A stretch of DNA of 64,000 bases from Gallionella sp. (GTDB taxonomy: Bacteria; Pseudomonadota; Gammaproteobacteria; Burkholderiales; Gallionellaceae): positions 62,001 to 126,000 of the forward strand of contig JAQTWT010000003.1 in assembly GCA_028689145.1 (NCBI GenBank), in the 5' to 3' direction. Shown one piece after another: positions 48,262 to 59,054 of this stretch; the stretch's first letter is position 1, and each line of letters opens with the position of its first letter. The notes under the pieces are model-generated. The model worked only from the letters and a program-made list of their open reading frames with translations, ran no database searches and was not told the DNA's origin. The position numbers and the translations under genes are program-made.

Positions 48262-48398
48262 AGGTTGCTTGGTTGCTGCTAGTGATCTGGCCAAGTGATG
48301 TTTGAAGCCCCTTCGCCTTGCTAACCAGCTTATTCAGATTGCTATGCCGAAGGGTAAGCCTACCGGCATCTGCGCCGGGCGGCTATAGCGCATTATAC

Positions 48399-48419
48399 AA
48401 GGCCTGCTCTGCAGGCCTT
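48399..48419 (+). terminator. Candidate intrinsic terminator downstream of folB
   Basis: A perfect nine-base stem, aaggcctgc-tct-gcaggcctt, is followed by gtgtttatt. The T-content behind it is modest. It is 138 bases after the folB stop and could end that transcript. Confidence 0.5.
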
Positions 48420-48441
48420 GTGTTTATTGGCTTGCAGAGAT

Positions 48442-48519
48442 GTAGGATGGGTGGAGCGCAGCGATACCCATCATTTTTCAAGATAGGCGATGGGTATCGC
48501 GTTGCTCAACCCATCCTAC
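48442..48519. repeat. Palindrome of the GTAGGATGGGT type
   Basis: Arms gtaggatgggtggagcgca (48442 onward) and tgctcaacccatcctac (ending 48519) pair with a few mismatches; the stem continues with gcgatacccatc and gatgggtatcgc around a 16-base centre. It lies directly after the cytochrome c'-like gene stop on its - strand side. The unit resembles a widely dispersed proteobacterial palindrome. Confidence 0.72.
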
Positions 48520-48522
48520 CCG

Positions 48523-48987
48523 TTAATTCGCCGCCTTGATCTGCCACGCTGAATGACAGGCAACACATTTCGCCATCGTAGCGGAAGTCATCTTCAGCAA
48601 CTCTGGCACCGCCGCGCCGCCTTCTGCTGCTTGGGCGATTGCGTCCATGTCGTGGTGCAAGCCCATGCCCAGCTGCTTGAATTCGACCGGCAGCTTGGTC
48701 ATCAGCGCCGGATTGAGATCCGCCGCACCGGCCATGCCGACGCTGCGGGCAGCCTTGGCGATGCGCGGCACATCATCTTGGTTCGCGGCTTCCAATATCC
48801 CCTGTACCGCGACCAGCAGCCCGCGCATCTCGGACAGCACCAGGTCTCGTTCGGCGGCCTGCAACACCACCGCAGTTCGGCCGTCGCTTCCGGTAGTCGT
48901 GTTGCCGCGCACGAAGAACCACGCAAAGACGGCGACCGTGACGACCCACAGCAGCAGGGCAGTTAAAGCGAGTTTGTTCGATTTCAT
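48523..48987 (-). CDS. Exported cytochrome c'-like protein
   Basis: A 154-residue protein with an N-terminal membrane or signal helix (LALTALLLWVVTVAVFAWFFV) and a C-terminal haem site CVACHSAW, the position typical of class II cytochromes (cytochrome c'). The intervening ~100 residues look all-helical. Cytochromes c' bind NO or CO and protect against nitrosative stress; some relatives are electron carriers. No Lys/Arg before the haem Cys that would be fully diagnostic is noted (it reads MAKCVACH, so a Lys is present). Single gene, function inferred. Confidence 0.83.
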   Translation of the reverse strand: MKSNKLALTALLLWVVTVAVFAWFFVRGNTTTGSDGRTAVVLQAAERDLVLSEMRGLLVAVQGILEAANQDDVPRIAKAARSVGMAGAADLNPALMTKLPVEFKQLGMGLHHDMDAIAQAAEGGAAVPELLKMTSATMAKCVACHSAWQIKAAN

Positions 48988-49120
48988 GGGAGAAATTTAT
49001 TGAATGCGGGAACGGCAAGATAGACGGGGTTGGTGACTCTGTCTGTGCTAAAAATCACCAAGGGTAGAGGAGGGGCTACATCTGTTGCTCATAGTAATCT
49101 GAGCCTGCCACCTTTAATTT

Positions 49121-49645
49121 TCAGGGTAATGGTAGATCATTTCTTTTCTCAACTACGAAGTGCTCTGTGTTCTTTAACACGCGGAGCAATTCAGTTTGAA
49201 CCTCACGCTGAAAATCAAGTTGGTCAACGTGACCCTGCGGAATGTAGAACTTATCAAGGTCGGTTTGCTTCAGATTGGAATAATGCAAATCTGCCGCCAT
49301 CGCCGTTAGGAGTTCAATCCATGTGTGATTTCTCTCCTCTCCGGGAGGATGAGATAGCAGAGCGTAATACTTGTGCCAGAGAGCTACAACGGTAGTGTTA
49401 TCGGAAAAAACAACGTCAATGGTATTCAATGCTTGAGCCATGCTTTGTGAAATAACCAAACCCTTTCTATCACCCATGAGAGTTAGGAACAGTCTGTGTT
49501 TCTCGGCGGCGCGATCTTTACGGGACTGGAACCAGAATGTAAAGATGACACCTGCCAGCGGGCCAAGAAAGATAGCCAGCGCTGTAACCCAAAGCTGGAG
49601 TTTGGCAACATCGAGATTGGCTAAGGCAATTTGTTCAGGTGTCAT
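49121..49645 (-). CDS. Unknown membrane-anchored protein (possible DUF6680)
   Basis: A 174-residue protein with one N-terminal membrane helix (KLQLWVTALAIFLGPLAGVIFTFWF) followed by a cytoplasmic domain with DRKGLVISQSMAQALNTIDVVF and LWHKYYALL. The ATG at 49645 is preferred because the longer frame upstream has no plausible start context and its extra N-terminus is not hydrophobic. Resemblance to the DUF6680 family is recollection and unverified. The AT content is a little higher than nearby housekeeping genes. It lies behind gyrB on the same strand with a 131-base gap, so it could be a recent insertion in the origin block. Confidence 0.68.
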   Translation of the reverse strand: MTPEQIALANLDVAKLQLWVTALAIFLGPLAGVIFTFWFQSRKDRAAEKHRLFLTLMGDRKGLVISQSMAQALNTIDVVFSDNTTVVALWHKYYALLSHPPGEERNHTWIELLTAMAADLHYSNLKQTDLDKFYIPQGHVDQLDFQREVQTELLRVLKNTEHFVVEKRNDLPLP

Positions 49646-49776
49646 AGTAATAAACCCTAACGTAATGCAGACACCGATTCGGTATCTATCCTGCAAAATA
49701 GCCGGATACCCTCTATCCCATATTGGCAATCAACCAGTCGGGGGCGATGAAACGGTTAACGGAAATACACCGCCAA

Positions 49777-52239
<2,463 letters not shown>

Positions 52240-52240
52240 A

Positions 52241-53347
52241 TTAAATGCGCATCGGCATGACAACGTAGCGGAATTCCTGGTTGTCCGGGGTGGTCATCAG
52301 GATGCTGCTGTTCGGGTCGCCGAATGAGAAGGTGGCGGTGCTGCTGCTGATGTTGTTCAGCCCGTCCATCAGGTAATTGACGTTGAAGCCGATATCCAGC
52401 GCCTCGCCGTGGTAGTCGGTCTCGATCTCTTCCTGCGCCTCTTCCTGTTCGCTGTTGCTGCTGATGATGCTGAGATTCTTCTCGGTCAGCACGAAACGCA
52501 CGCCGCGGAATTTCTCGTTGGACAGGATCGCGACGCGCTGCAGGGATTGCTGCATCGCGGCCCGTTCCATGTTGAGGTGGTTGTCGTATTTGGGTATGAC
52601 GCGCTCGTAGTCGGGGAATTTCCCCTCGATCACCTTGGTGGTCAGGGTGATGCCGGAGAAGCTGGCCTTGACCTGCTGCTGCGAGAATTCCAGATCGACC
52701 GGGTCGTCGCTGTCCGCCAGCAGTTTGGACAACTCCACCACCGCTTTGCGCGGCAGGATGATTTCTTGCTTGTCGTAGTTGCCTTCGATGGTTCCGGCGT
52801 TATATGCCAGACGGTGCCCGTCGGTGGCCACCACCTTGAGCTGGTTGCCTTCGACGATCAGCAGCACGCCGTTCAGGTAATAGCGCACGTCCTGTTGCGC
52901 CATGGCGTATTGCACCGAGAACAGCAGGGCCTTCAGGGCTTTTTGCGCCAGCGTAATCTTTTTGGCATTTTCCAGCTGGTTGCTCAGTTTGGGGAAATCC
53001 TGTGCCGGCAGGGTCTGCAGGCTGAAGCGGCTTTTGTTGGCTTTCAGTTGCGCCTTGTTTTCCTTGGTGTCGATGCTGAGCTTGCTCTGTTCCGGCAGTA
53101 CCCGCAGGATCTCCTGCAATTTTTTGCCGCCGACGGTAATGGATTCGGTTGTTCCGCTTCCGGAGCCGGTATCGATCGTGGTGGTGATCTGTATTTCCAG
53201 ATCGGTTGCGGTGAAACGTATTTTGCCGTCCTGTTTTTCGATCAGGACATTCGACAATATCGGCAGGGTCTGTTTTCTTTCGACAATGCCGATAACCACT
53301 TGCAGGGGTTTAAGTATGGTTTCTTTATCTACTTGTTCAATAAACAT
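52241..53347 (-). CDS. dnaN: DNA polymerase III sliding clamp (beta subunit)
   Basis: A 368-residue ring subunit that tethers the polymerase. Family segments: VVGIVERKQTLPILSNVLIE, the YYLNGVLLIVEGNQLKVVATDGHRLAY block, and the C-terminal PDNQEFRYVVMPMRI ending in the standard MPMR-x pattern. Length is normal. It lies between dnaA and gyrB in the conserved order and on the same strand. A gap of 199 bases to dnaA carries DnaA boxes. Confidence 0.98.
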   Translation of the reverse strand: MFIEQVDKETILKPLQVVIGIVERKQTLPILSNVLIEKQDGKIRFTATDLEIQITTTIDTGSGSGTTESITVGGKKLQEILRVLPEQSKLSIDTKENKAQLKANKSRFSLQTLPAQDFPKLSNQLENAKKITLAQKALKALLFSVQYAMAQQDVRYYLNGVLLIVEGNQLKVVATDGHRLAYNAGTIEGNYDKQEIILPRKAVVELSKLLADSDDPVDLEFSQQQVKASFSGITLTTKVIEGKFPDYERVIPKYDNHLNMERAAMQQSLQRVAILSNEKFRGVRFVLTEKNLSIISSNSEQEEAQEEIETDYHGEALDIGFNVNYLMDGLNNISSSTATFSFGDPNSSILMTTPDNQEFRYVVMPMRI

Positions 53348-53546
53348 AATATAAATCCTTAATAACAGCTAATAGAGCTGATTCAATTGTGTTAGTAACT
53401 CAAAAAAACCTTTTTATACATCTAGATAAATAACATTCAAACACAGAGAATTGCTGTTGATAACCGAGCCGGGTAATGTGGATAACTTATGCGCTTTGCC
53501 TAAGTGCAGCGGTTATCCACATTTTGCGCACATCGGATTCACCGTG
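53348..53546. other. Candidate oriC between dnaN and dnaA
   Basis: The gap contains two perfect DnaA boxes: TGTGGATAA at 53477-53485 (TTATCCACA on the - strand) and TTATCCACA at 53513-53521. It also has a further degenerate ttgataacc and an AT-rich stretch (about 53348-53460) that could unwind. The other candidate is the dnaA-rpmH gap. A GC-skew inflection would decide; I could not compute it. Confidence 0.5.
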
Positions 53547-54908
53547 TTATCCCCGTAAAGTTTGCAGTAACATTTTGTAATCGGCATCAATCGAAGTGTC
53601 CGATGCTCTGAGATTCACTATCGTTTTACAAGCGTGTATGACTGTCGAATGGTCTTTTCCACCGAATGCGGTACCAATTTCAGGCAGGCTCATGGTCGTC
53701 AATTCGCGGGCCAGCGACATGGCCGTTTGTCTTGGCCGGGTCAGGTTGCGGGTGCGTTTTTTCGACAGCAAATCGGCCATCTTGATATGGTAGTAGTCGG
53801 CAACAGTCTTTTGTATATTATCAATTGAAATTTGCCGGCTTTGCGCGATAAGAATGTCTTTTAGGGCCTCTTTCGCGGTTTCAACCGTAATCGAGCGGCA
53901 GTGGAATTTGACATAGGCTTCGACGCGCTTCAACGCGCCTTCGAGTTCGCGGACGTTGGAATTAACGTGCTTGGCGATAAAAAACGCCACTCCTTCGTCA
54001 AGGGTATAACCGCCCAGATTGGCTTTTTTCAGCAGGATGGCGACGCGCATCTCCAGTTCGGGCGGTTCTATGGCGACCGTCAGACCCCAGCCGAAACGCG
54101 ACACCAGACGGCTGTCCAACCCGGCAATTTCTTTCGGGAAGGTGTCGCTGGTCATGATGACCTGTTTGTGCGAATCAATCAGCGTATTGAACGCGTAAAA
54201 GAATTCTTCCTGGGTTTTGGTCTTGCCGGCAAAAAACTGGATATCGTCGATCAGCAGGATATCGAGCGAGTGGTAATACTGCTTGAATTCCTCGAATTTG
54301 TTTGATTGGTAAGCACGCACTACATCGGAAACATAGCGTTCTGCGTGCATGTAGCAAATCTTCGCCTGCGGGGTATTGACCTTAATCTGGTTGCCGATAG
54401 CCTGGATCAGATGGGTTTTGCCCAACCCCACGCCGCCGTAGATAAACAGCGGGTTGTAGGATGCCCCCGGCAATTCTGCGACTTGGGTGGCCGCCGCGAA
54501 AGCGAGCTGGTTGGCTTTGCCGATTACAAAGTTATCGAAGGTCAGGTTCGGGTTGATCTTTCCGTAGCTGCGGAATGATGTCTCGACTTTTGGTTTGCCG
54601 ACCGGAGCAGGTACCGGAACGGCGCTTTTCTGGGGTGTCGCTTCGGGCGGTTTGTCGGCGGCATCCGGTTCCAGCACACGGAACTCAAAAGTCGGAACCT
54701 GCGAGTAGCTGAGACTCGCCTGGCGGCTGATTTCCGGCAGGAAGCGCTCCTGAACCAGTTTCAGGGTAAAGCTGTTCGGCGCGGTGAGCACCAGCGATCC
54801 GCCCTCGTTTTTGAGCAGCAGCGGTTTTATCCACGAGTTGAATTGTTGCGGCGGCAGGCTCTTTTCAAACGAGCGCAGGCATGAGTCCCAAAAAGAAATA
54901 TCCTGCAT
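53547..54908 (-). CDS. dnaA: Chromosomal replication initiator DnaA
   Basis: A 453-residue initiator. Domain I (SFWDSCLRSFEKSLPPQQFNSWI) is followed by a Pro/Ala-rich linker, then the AAA+ domain with Walker A GGVGLGKTHLIQ and Walker B DILLIDDIQFF, and the domain IV signature FGGKDHSTVIHACKTI near the C-terminus. It binds TTATCCACA boxes and opens the origin. It is divergent from rpmH across a 159-base gap containing one perfect DnaA box (54979-54987), suggesting autoregulation. Confidence 0.98.
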   Translation of the reverse strand: MQDISFWDSCLRSFEKSLPPQQFNSWIKPLLLKNEGGSLVLTAPNSFTLKLVQERFLPEISRQASLSYSQVPTFEFRVLEPDAADKPPEATPQKSAVPVPAPVGKPKVETSFRSYGKINPNLTFDNFVIGKANQLAFAAATQVAELPGASYNPLFIYGGVGLGKTHLIQAIGNQIKVNTPQAKICYMHAERYVSDVVRAYQSNKFEEFKQYYHSLDILLIDDIQFFAGKTKTQEEFFYAFNTLIDSHKQVIMTSDTFPKEIAGLDSRLVSRFGWGLTVAIEPPELEMRVAILLKKANLGGYTLDEGVAFFIAKHVNSNVRELEGALKRVEAYVKFHCRSITVETAKEALKDILIAQSRQISIDNIQKTVADYYHIKMADLLSKKRTRNLTRPRQTAMSLARELTTMSLPEIGTAFGGKDHSTVIHACKTIVNLRASDTSIDADYKMLLQTLRG

Positions 54909-55067
54909 GGTTGCGTGGGTATGGGGAGCGGTTCTTGGATAATAAAAAGTTGCGGCATTCTACAGCGCAAGATAAAACTTATCCACATGCAAAAAAGTAA
55001 AATCTGCTTGACAGGTGCGCCATAAGGCTTTGTAATACCGCGTTTTACGAATTGCCTAGGAAAAAAC
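54909..55067. other. dnaA-rpmH divergent gap with one DnaA box (second oriC candidate)
   Basis: A perfect DnaA box TTATCCACA lies at 54979-54987. The genes diverge here, as expected if replication forks leave from this point. Only one perfect box is seen, fewer than in the dnaN-dnaA gap, so the region may serve mainly for dnaA autoregulation. Confidence 0.4.
55008..55036 (+). promoter_or_regulatory. Sigma-70 promoter for rpmH-rnpA
   Basis: TTGACA at 55008-55013, exactly 17 bases, then TGTAAT at 55031-55036. It lies 31 bases before the rpmH start, a near-consensus layout for a strongly expressed ribosomal protein gene. Confidence 0.8.
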
Positions 55068-55202
55068 ATGAAACGTACATACCAACCCTCAGTAGTAAAG
55101 AGAAAGCGCACCCACGGCTTTCTGGTGCGCATGAAAACGCGCGGTGGCCGCGCTGTCCTTAATGCACGCCGCGCCAAGGGTCGTGCAAAACTCGCGGTAT
55201 AG
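55068..55202 (+). CDS. rpmH: 50S ribosomal protein L34
   Basis: A 44-residue, very basic protein: MKRTYQPS at the start, HGFLVRM and [15 protein letters not shown] are the family signature. It is too short for a usual ORF cutoff but unmistakable. It is preceded by a near-consensus promoter. rnpA begins inside its last codons. Confidence 0.99.
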   Translation: MKRTYQPSVVKRKRTHGFLVRMKTRGGRAVLNARRAKGRAKLAV

Positions 55203-55554
55203 TATCCCCGCCAGATTTACAGCCGCGCACCGGTTGTTGCGCGAAGACGGCTTTGCCCATGTCTTGCGCGCCGAAAGTGTCGCTGATGAACACTTCAAGA
55301 TATTTTTTTCCCGGAATGGCGGTCAAAATGCCAGACTTGGGATAATCGCGAGCAAAAAAACGCTACCCGGTGCAGTGGATAGGAATCGCGCCAAACGGGC
55401 GATTCGCGAGGTGTTTCGCCGGCATGCCATCAAAATTTGCAGGGTGGATGTGGTGGTGATGGTAAGGCGCGGCTATCGGCAACAGCGCGTTGCGCGGGGT
55501 GACAATTTGGAAACGCTGTTTAGCAGAGTGGAAAACAGATGCGCAGGATTGTGA
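55183..55554 (+). CDS. rnpA: Ribonuclease P protein component
   Basis: About 123 residues if the GTG at 55183 is used, overlapping the end of rpmH by 20 bases as in many bacteria. No ATG lies in a suitable place; the reading begins with [18 protein letters not shown], matching the family opening. The RNP signature region is [29 protein letters not shown]. The protein helps the RNase P RNA mature tRNA 5' ends. yidD overlaps its end by 16 bases. Confidence 0.93.
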   Translation: MQNSRYSIPARFTAAHRLLREDGFAHVLRAESVADEHFKIFFSRNGGQNARLGIIASKKTLPGAVDRNRAKRAIREVFRRHAIKICRVDVVVMVRRGYRQQRVARGDNLETLFSRVENRCAGL

Positions 55555-55748
55555 TCGGGCTGATACACGGCTACCAATATTTGATCAGTCCGCTTAGCCC
55601 GCCGACCTGCAGATTTACTCCGACCTGCTCCCATTACGCCTGCGAAGTAATGGCGAAGCACGGCATAATAAAGGGCGGTATGCTCAGTATCAGGCGATTG
55701 CTGCGCTGCAATCCCTGGAATCCCGGCGGATACGACCCCGCTCCCTAA
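55539..55748 (+). CDS. yidD: Membrane protein insertion efficiency factor YidD
   Basis: A 69-residue membrane-associated protein. Signature: [31 protein letters not shown], with three Cys, then [18 protein letters not shown]. It assists YidC-dependent insertion. The gene overlaps rnpA and precedes yidC by 14 bases, as expected. Confidence 0.96.
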   Translation: MRRIVIGLIHGYQYLISPLSPPTCRFTPTCSHYACEVMAKHGIIKGGMLSIRRLLRCNPWNPGGYDPAP

Positions 55749-55762
55749 CATCAGGCTCAATC

Positions 55763-57430
55763 ATGGACACACAAAGACTTTTCCTGTTTTTAATTTTTTC
55801 GTTTTCATTGGTGCTGGTTTGGGACGGTTGGCAGCGTTATCAACATCCGGAACAGTTTGCCCAGCCAAGCGCGGCGACTAGCGATGCGTTACCCAAGCCA
55901 CAGACATTGCCGGCAGTAGCCGGACAGACGGTAACGCCGCCGGCATCGGCGCAGGCCGGTATTGCCCAGCAGCCTGTTCAACCGGTCGTGGCCAAGACGA
56001 TACGCGTCAAGACCGATACCATCGAGGCGGAAATCAGCAGCATCGGCGGCGATATCAGCCGTCTGGCATTGCTGAAACACCCTGACGGTGTGGACAAGAA
56101 TAAGCCTTTGGTGCTGTTTGAGCGCGGCGCGGGAACCCATAATTACGTCGCGCAAAGCGGATTGTTGGGCGTGGGTTTACCCAACCATAACAGCGCGTTT
56201 GTTGCCGAGCAGGAACGTTATGAACTTTCCGGAAGTGCCGACCGGTTGCAGATACGCTTGACCGCGGAGGGAAGCTCCGCCCTGAAAGTGGTCAAGATAC
56301 TGACTTTCCACAAAGGCAGTTATCTGGTCGATGTCGGCTATGAACTGGAAAACACCGGCTCTCAGGCAGTGACGGCCAGCAGCTATTTCCAGCTGGTTCG
56401 CGATAGCGCGGCACTGGCCGGCAGTTCGATGTTTTTGCCCACCTATGTCGGCGCGGCGGTTTACACCGATAAGGCAAAATTTCAGAAGGTGGAATTCTCG
56501 GCAATCGAAAAGGGCAAGACGGAATATCCCAAACAGGCTGACGACGGCTGGATCGGTATGTTGCAGCAGTATTTTGTCGCGGCATGGCTGCCCCATGAAA
56601 AGACCGGCCGTGAATACTTTTCGCGCAAACTGGACGGTGATTCGTATTCGGTCGGTGTAATTCTGCCGGCGCAGGCGATTGCGCCCGGCCAGAAAGTGCT
56701 GACGGGCAGCGCGCTTTATGTCGGTCCGGCGCAAACCAGTCTGGATGAAATCGCACCCGGTCTGGGTTTGACGGTGGATTACGGCTGGCTGACGGTTCTT
56801 TCCGCCCCGTTGTTCTGGATCATGTCGCTGTTTAACGACTGGACGCATAACTGGGGTATCGCCATCATCCTGCTGACCGTGCTGATCAAGCTGCTGTTTT
56901 TCCCGCTGTCGGCGGCAAGTTACCGTTCCATGGCCAAGATGCGCCTGGTGGCTCCGAAGCTGGAAAAACTCAAGGAGCAATGCGGCGACGATCGTCAAAA
57001 GCTGAACCAGGCCATGATGGAGCTGTACAAGACCGAGAAAATCAACCCGCTGGGCGGATGTTTGCCGGTGCTGGTTCAGATCCCGGTGTTTATCGCTTTG
57101 TACTGGGCAATTCTGGCGAGCGTCGAAATGCGCTATGCGCCGTTCTTCGGCTGGATAACCGATTTGTCGGCGGTTGATCCGTATTACGTCCTGCCGCTGA
57201 TCATGGGGGCGAGCATGATTATCCAGATGCGTCTCAATCCGACACCGACCGATCCGCTGCAGGCCAAGATCATGCAGATTATGCCGATCGCTTTCAGCGC
57301 AATTTTCTTCTTCTTCCCCGCCGGACTGGTGTTGTATTCGATCGTGAACAACCTTCTTTCCATCGGCCAGCAGTGGTATATCACCAAGTCTGCCGAGGAC
57401 GAGAGCAAAGGTGTTGCTGTCAAACGCTGA
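55763..57430 (+). CDS. yidC: Membrane protein insertase YidC
   Basis: A 555-residue insertase of the inner membrane. The N-terminal helix ([18 protein letters not shown]) is followed by a large periplasmic domain with an Ala/Pro/Gln-rich linker, then the conserved five-helix core starting at [24 protein letters not shown], with [19 protein letters not shown] and the last helices near [18 protein letters not shown]. The length is that of Gram-negative YidC. Its end overlaps the start of mnmE by 20 bases. Confidence 0.98.
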   Translation: MDTQRLFLFLIFSFSLVLVWDGWQRYQHPEQFAQPSAATSDALPKPQTLPAVAGQTVTPPASAQAGIAQQPVQPVVAKTIRVKTDTIEAEISSIGGDISRLALLKHPDGVDKNKPLVLFERGAGTHNYVAQSGLLGVGLPNHNSAFVAEQERYELSGSADRLQIRLTAEGSSALKVVKILTFHKGSYLVDVGYELENTGSQAVTASSYFQLVRDSAALAGSSMFLPTYVGAAVYTDKAKFQKVEFSAIEKGKTEYPKQADDGWIGMLQQYFVAAWLPHEKTGREYFSRKLDGDSYSVGVILPAQAIAPGQKVLTGSALYVGPAQTSLDEIAPGLGLTVDYGWLTVLSAPLFWIMSLFNDWTHNWGIAIILLTVLIKLLFFPLSAASYRSMAKMRLVAPKLEKLKEQCGDDRQKLNQAMMELYKTEKINPLGGCLPVLVQIPVFIALYWAILASVEMRYAPFFGWITDLSAVDPYYVLPLIMGASMIIQMRLNPTPTDPLQAKIMQIMPIAFSAIFFFFPAGLVLYSIVNNLLSIGQQWYITKSAEDESKGVAVKR

Positions 57431-58757
57431 TACTATCGCCGCGATCGCCACCGCACAGGGGCGCGGCGGGATCGGGGTGGTAAGGGTCTCCGGGCGAAAT
57501 ATCGAAACACTGGCGCGCGCGATTCTGGGCAAACTGCCCGCCGTGCGGCACGTCAGCTACGGCAATTTTTTGGACCAAAACGGCGACACTCTGGATCAGG
57601 GTGTCGCTTTGTTTTTTGCGGCACCGCATTCCTATACCGGCGAGGATGTGCTCGAACTGCAGGGGCACGGCGGAACCGCGGTGCTGCAGCTGGTGCTGCA
57701 GCGCTGTCTTGATCTGGGCGCGCGGCTGGCGCAACCCGGCGAATTTACGCGCCGCGCTTTCCTGAATGGCAAGCTTGATCTGGCGCAGGCGGAGAGCGTC
57801 GCCGACCTGATTGACGCAAACTCAACCGAGGCGGCGCGCAGCGCGATGCGCTCGCTGCGCGGGGAGTTTTCCGCGGCTATTCACGGTATGGTCGACGAGC
57901 TGATCTACCTGCGTATGCTGGTCGAGGCGATGCTGGATTTCCCCGAAGAAGATCTGGACAGCGTTGATACGCAACACCGCAATGCGTTGCTGGACAGCGT
58001 CCGCTCGCGCTTGCGGCACACGCTGGACAGCGCAAAACAGGGCAGCCTGTTGCGCGAGGGCGCGCATGTGGTGATTGCCGGGCAGCCGAATGTCGGCAAG
58101 TCCAGCCTGCTGAACCGTCTGGCCGGCGAGGAAGTGGCGCTGGTCAGCGACATCCCCGGCACCACCCGCGACGTGATCCGCCAGGCGATCCAGATTCGCG
58201 GCGTGCCGTTGCATATTTTGGATACCGCCGGGCTGCGCGAATCCGATGATGCTGTGGAGAATATGGGCATCGCACGCGCGCACCAGACTATGCACCGTGC
58301 CGATCTGATCCTGTTATTGCTGGATGCGGTCAAAGGCCTGACGGCGCAGGACGAAGCGATTCTGGCCGGATTGCCGGCGGATATTCCAAGATTGCTGGTG
58401 TTCAACAAGACCGACCTACCGGATGCCGGTGTACCGGTCGGCGCTTCCGCAGCCTTTCCGTCGGTGCGGGTATCCGCCAAAACTGGCGAAGGGATAGAAG
58501 CGCTGCGCGGCAAGCTGCTGGAAGCGGTTGGCTGGCATGCCCAGGAAAGCGGCGCCTTCATGGCGCGCGAACGTCATGTGCGCGCCTTGGTATTGGCACA
58601 AACCCATCTGGCTCAAGCGCAAACTCAGCTCGGCAACGCCGAGCTGTTCGCCGAGGAGCTGCGTCTGGCACAACACGCGCTGAACGAAATCACCGGGGAA
58701 TTCACTTCGGACGATTTGCTCGGCGAGATTTTCAGCCGATTCTGTATCGGAAAATAA
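57411..58757 (+). CDS. mnmE: tRNA uridine-5-carboxymethylaminomethyl modification GTPase
   Basis: A 448-residue GTPase that, with MnmG, modifies U34 of certain tRNAs. N-terminal folate-binding-like domain: [22 protein letters not shown]; the G domain has [27 protein letters not shown] and NKTDL; the C-terminal catalytic Cys motif is CIGK. The start is a GTG at 57411 (or TTG at 57414) inside the yidC end; no ATG fits. A parS site follows 10 bases after the stop. Confidence 0.97.
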   Translation: MLLSNADTIAAIATAQGRGGIGVVRVSGRNIETLARAILGKLPAVRHVSYGNFLDQNGDTLDQGVALFFAAPHSYTGEDVLELQGHGGTAVLQLVLQRCLDLGARLAQPGEFTRRAFLNGKLDLAQAESVADLIDANSTEAARSAMRSLRGEFSAAIHGMVDELIYLRMLVEAMLDFPEEDLDSVDTQHRNALLDSVRSRLRHTLDSAKQGSLLREGAHVVIAGQPNVGKSSLLNRLAGEEVALVSDIPGTTRDVIRQAIQIRGVPLHILDTAGLRESDDAVENMGIARAHQTMHRADLILLLLDAVKGLTAQDEAILAGLPADIPRLLVFNKTDLPDAGVPVGASAAFPSVRVSAKTGEGIEALRGKLLEAVGWHAQESGAFMARERHVRALVLAQTHLAQAQTQLGNAELFAEELRLAQHALNEITGEFTSDDLLGEIFSRFCIGK

Positions 58758-58766
58758 TCCCGAACC

Positions 58767-58782
58767 TGTTTCACGTGAAACA
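58767..58782. other. parS: parS site, perfect consensus
   Basis: TGTTTCACGTGAAACA is the 16-base perfect palindrome bound by ParB/Spo0J proteins across bacteria. It lies between mnmE and mnmG, about 3.6 kb before parB. Confidence 0.96.
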
Positions 58783-58792
58783 ATCCGGCTAA

Positions 58793-58892
58793 CGTAAAAC
58801 TCGCGCAGCGATTCGTTTGCTCGGCTTCGCCCCCCCCCGCTTCGCTCTCCCCGCTTCGCTCTCCCCGCTTCGCTCTCCCCGCTTGCGGGATA
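58793..58892. repeat. Copy B of the shared repeat, expanded by 14-base tandem units
   Basis: Reverse-orientation copy of the element at 43030-43096 (aaactcgcgcagcgattcgt against acgaatcgctacgcgagttt). Within it, 58835-58876 holds three perfect units of ccccgcttcgctct plus part of a fourth, preceded by nine Cs. The expansion is absent from copy A. Confidence 0.75.
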
Positions 58893-59054
58893 ACCAGCGA
58901 CTTGGCTGCGGTTGTTTGCAGTCTAGTCGAATGGCTAGTTGTCCCATCAGAGGGTTGGGGAGAGGGGCAGGCACGGCGATTATCTTTAATCATGCCTGTT
59001 GGGATTCCGCAAACGCTGCTGTATGATGCGCGTCCATTCAAGAATAGCGGCAAC

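Noticed and set aside
58830-58892. Possible CRISPR array
   Set aside because: The units are 14 bases and directly adjacent with no spacers; it is a simple tandem repeat.
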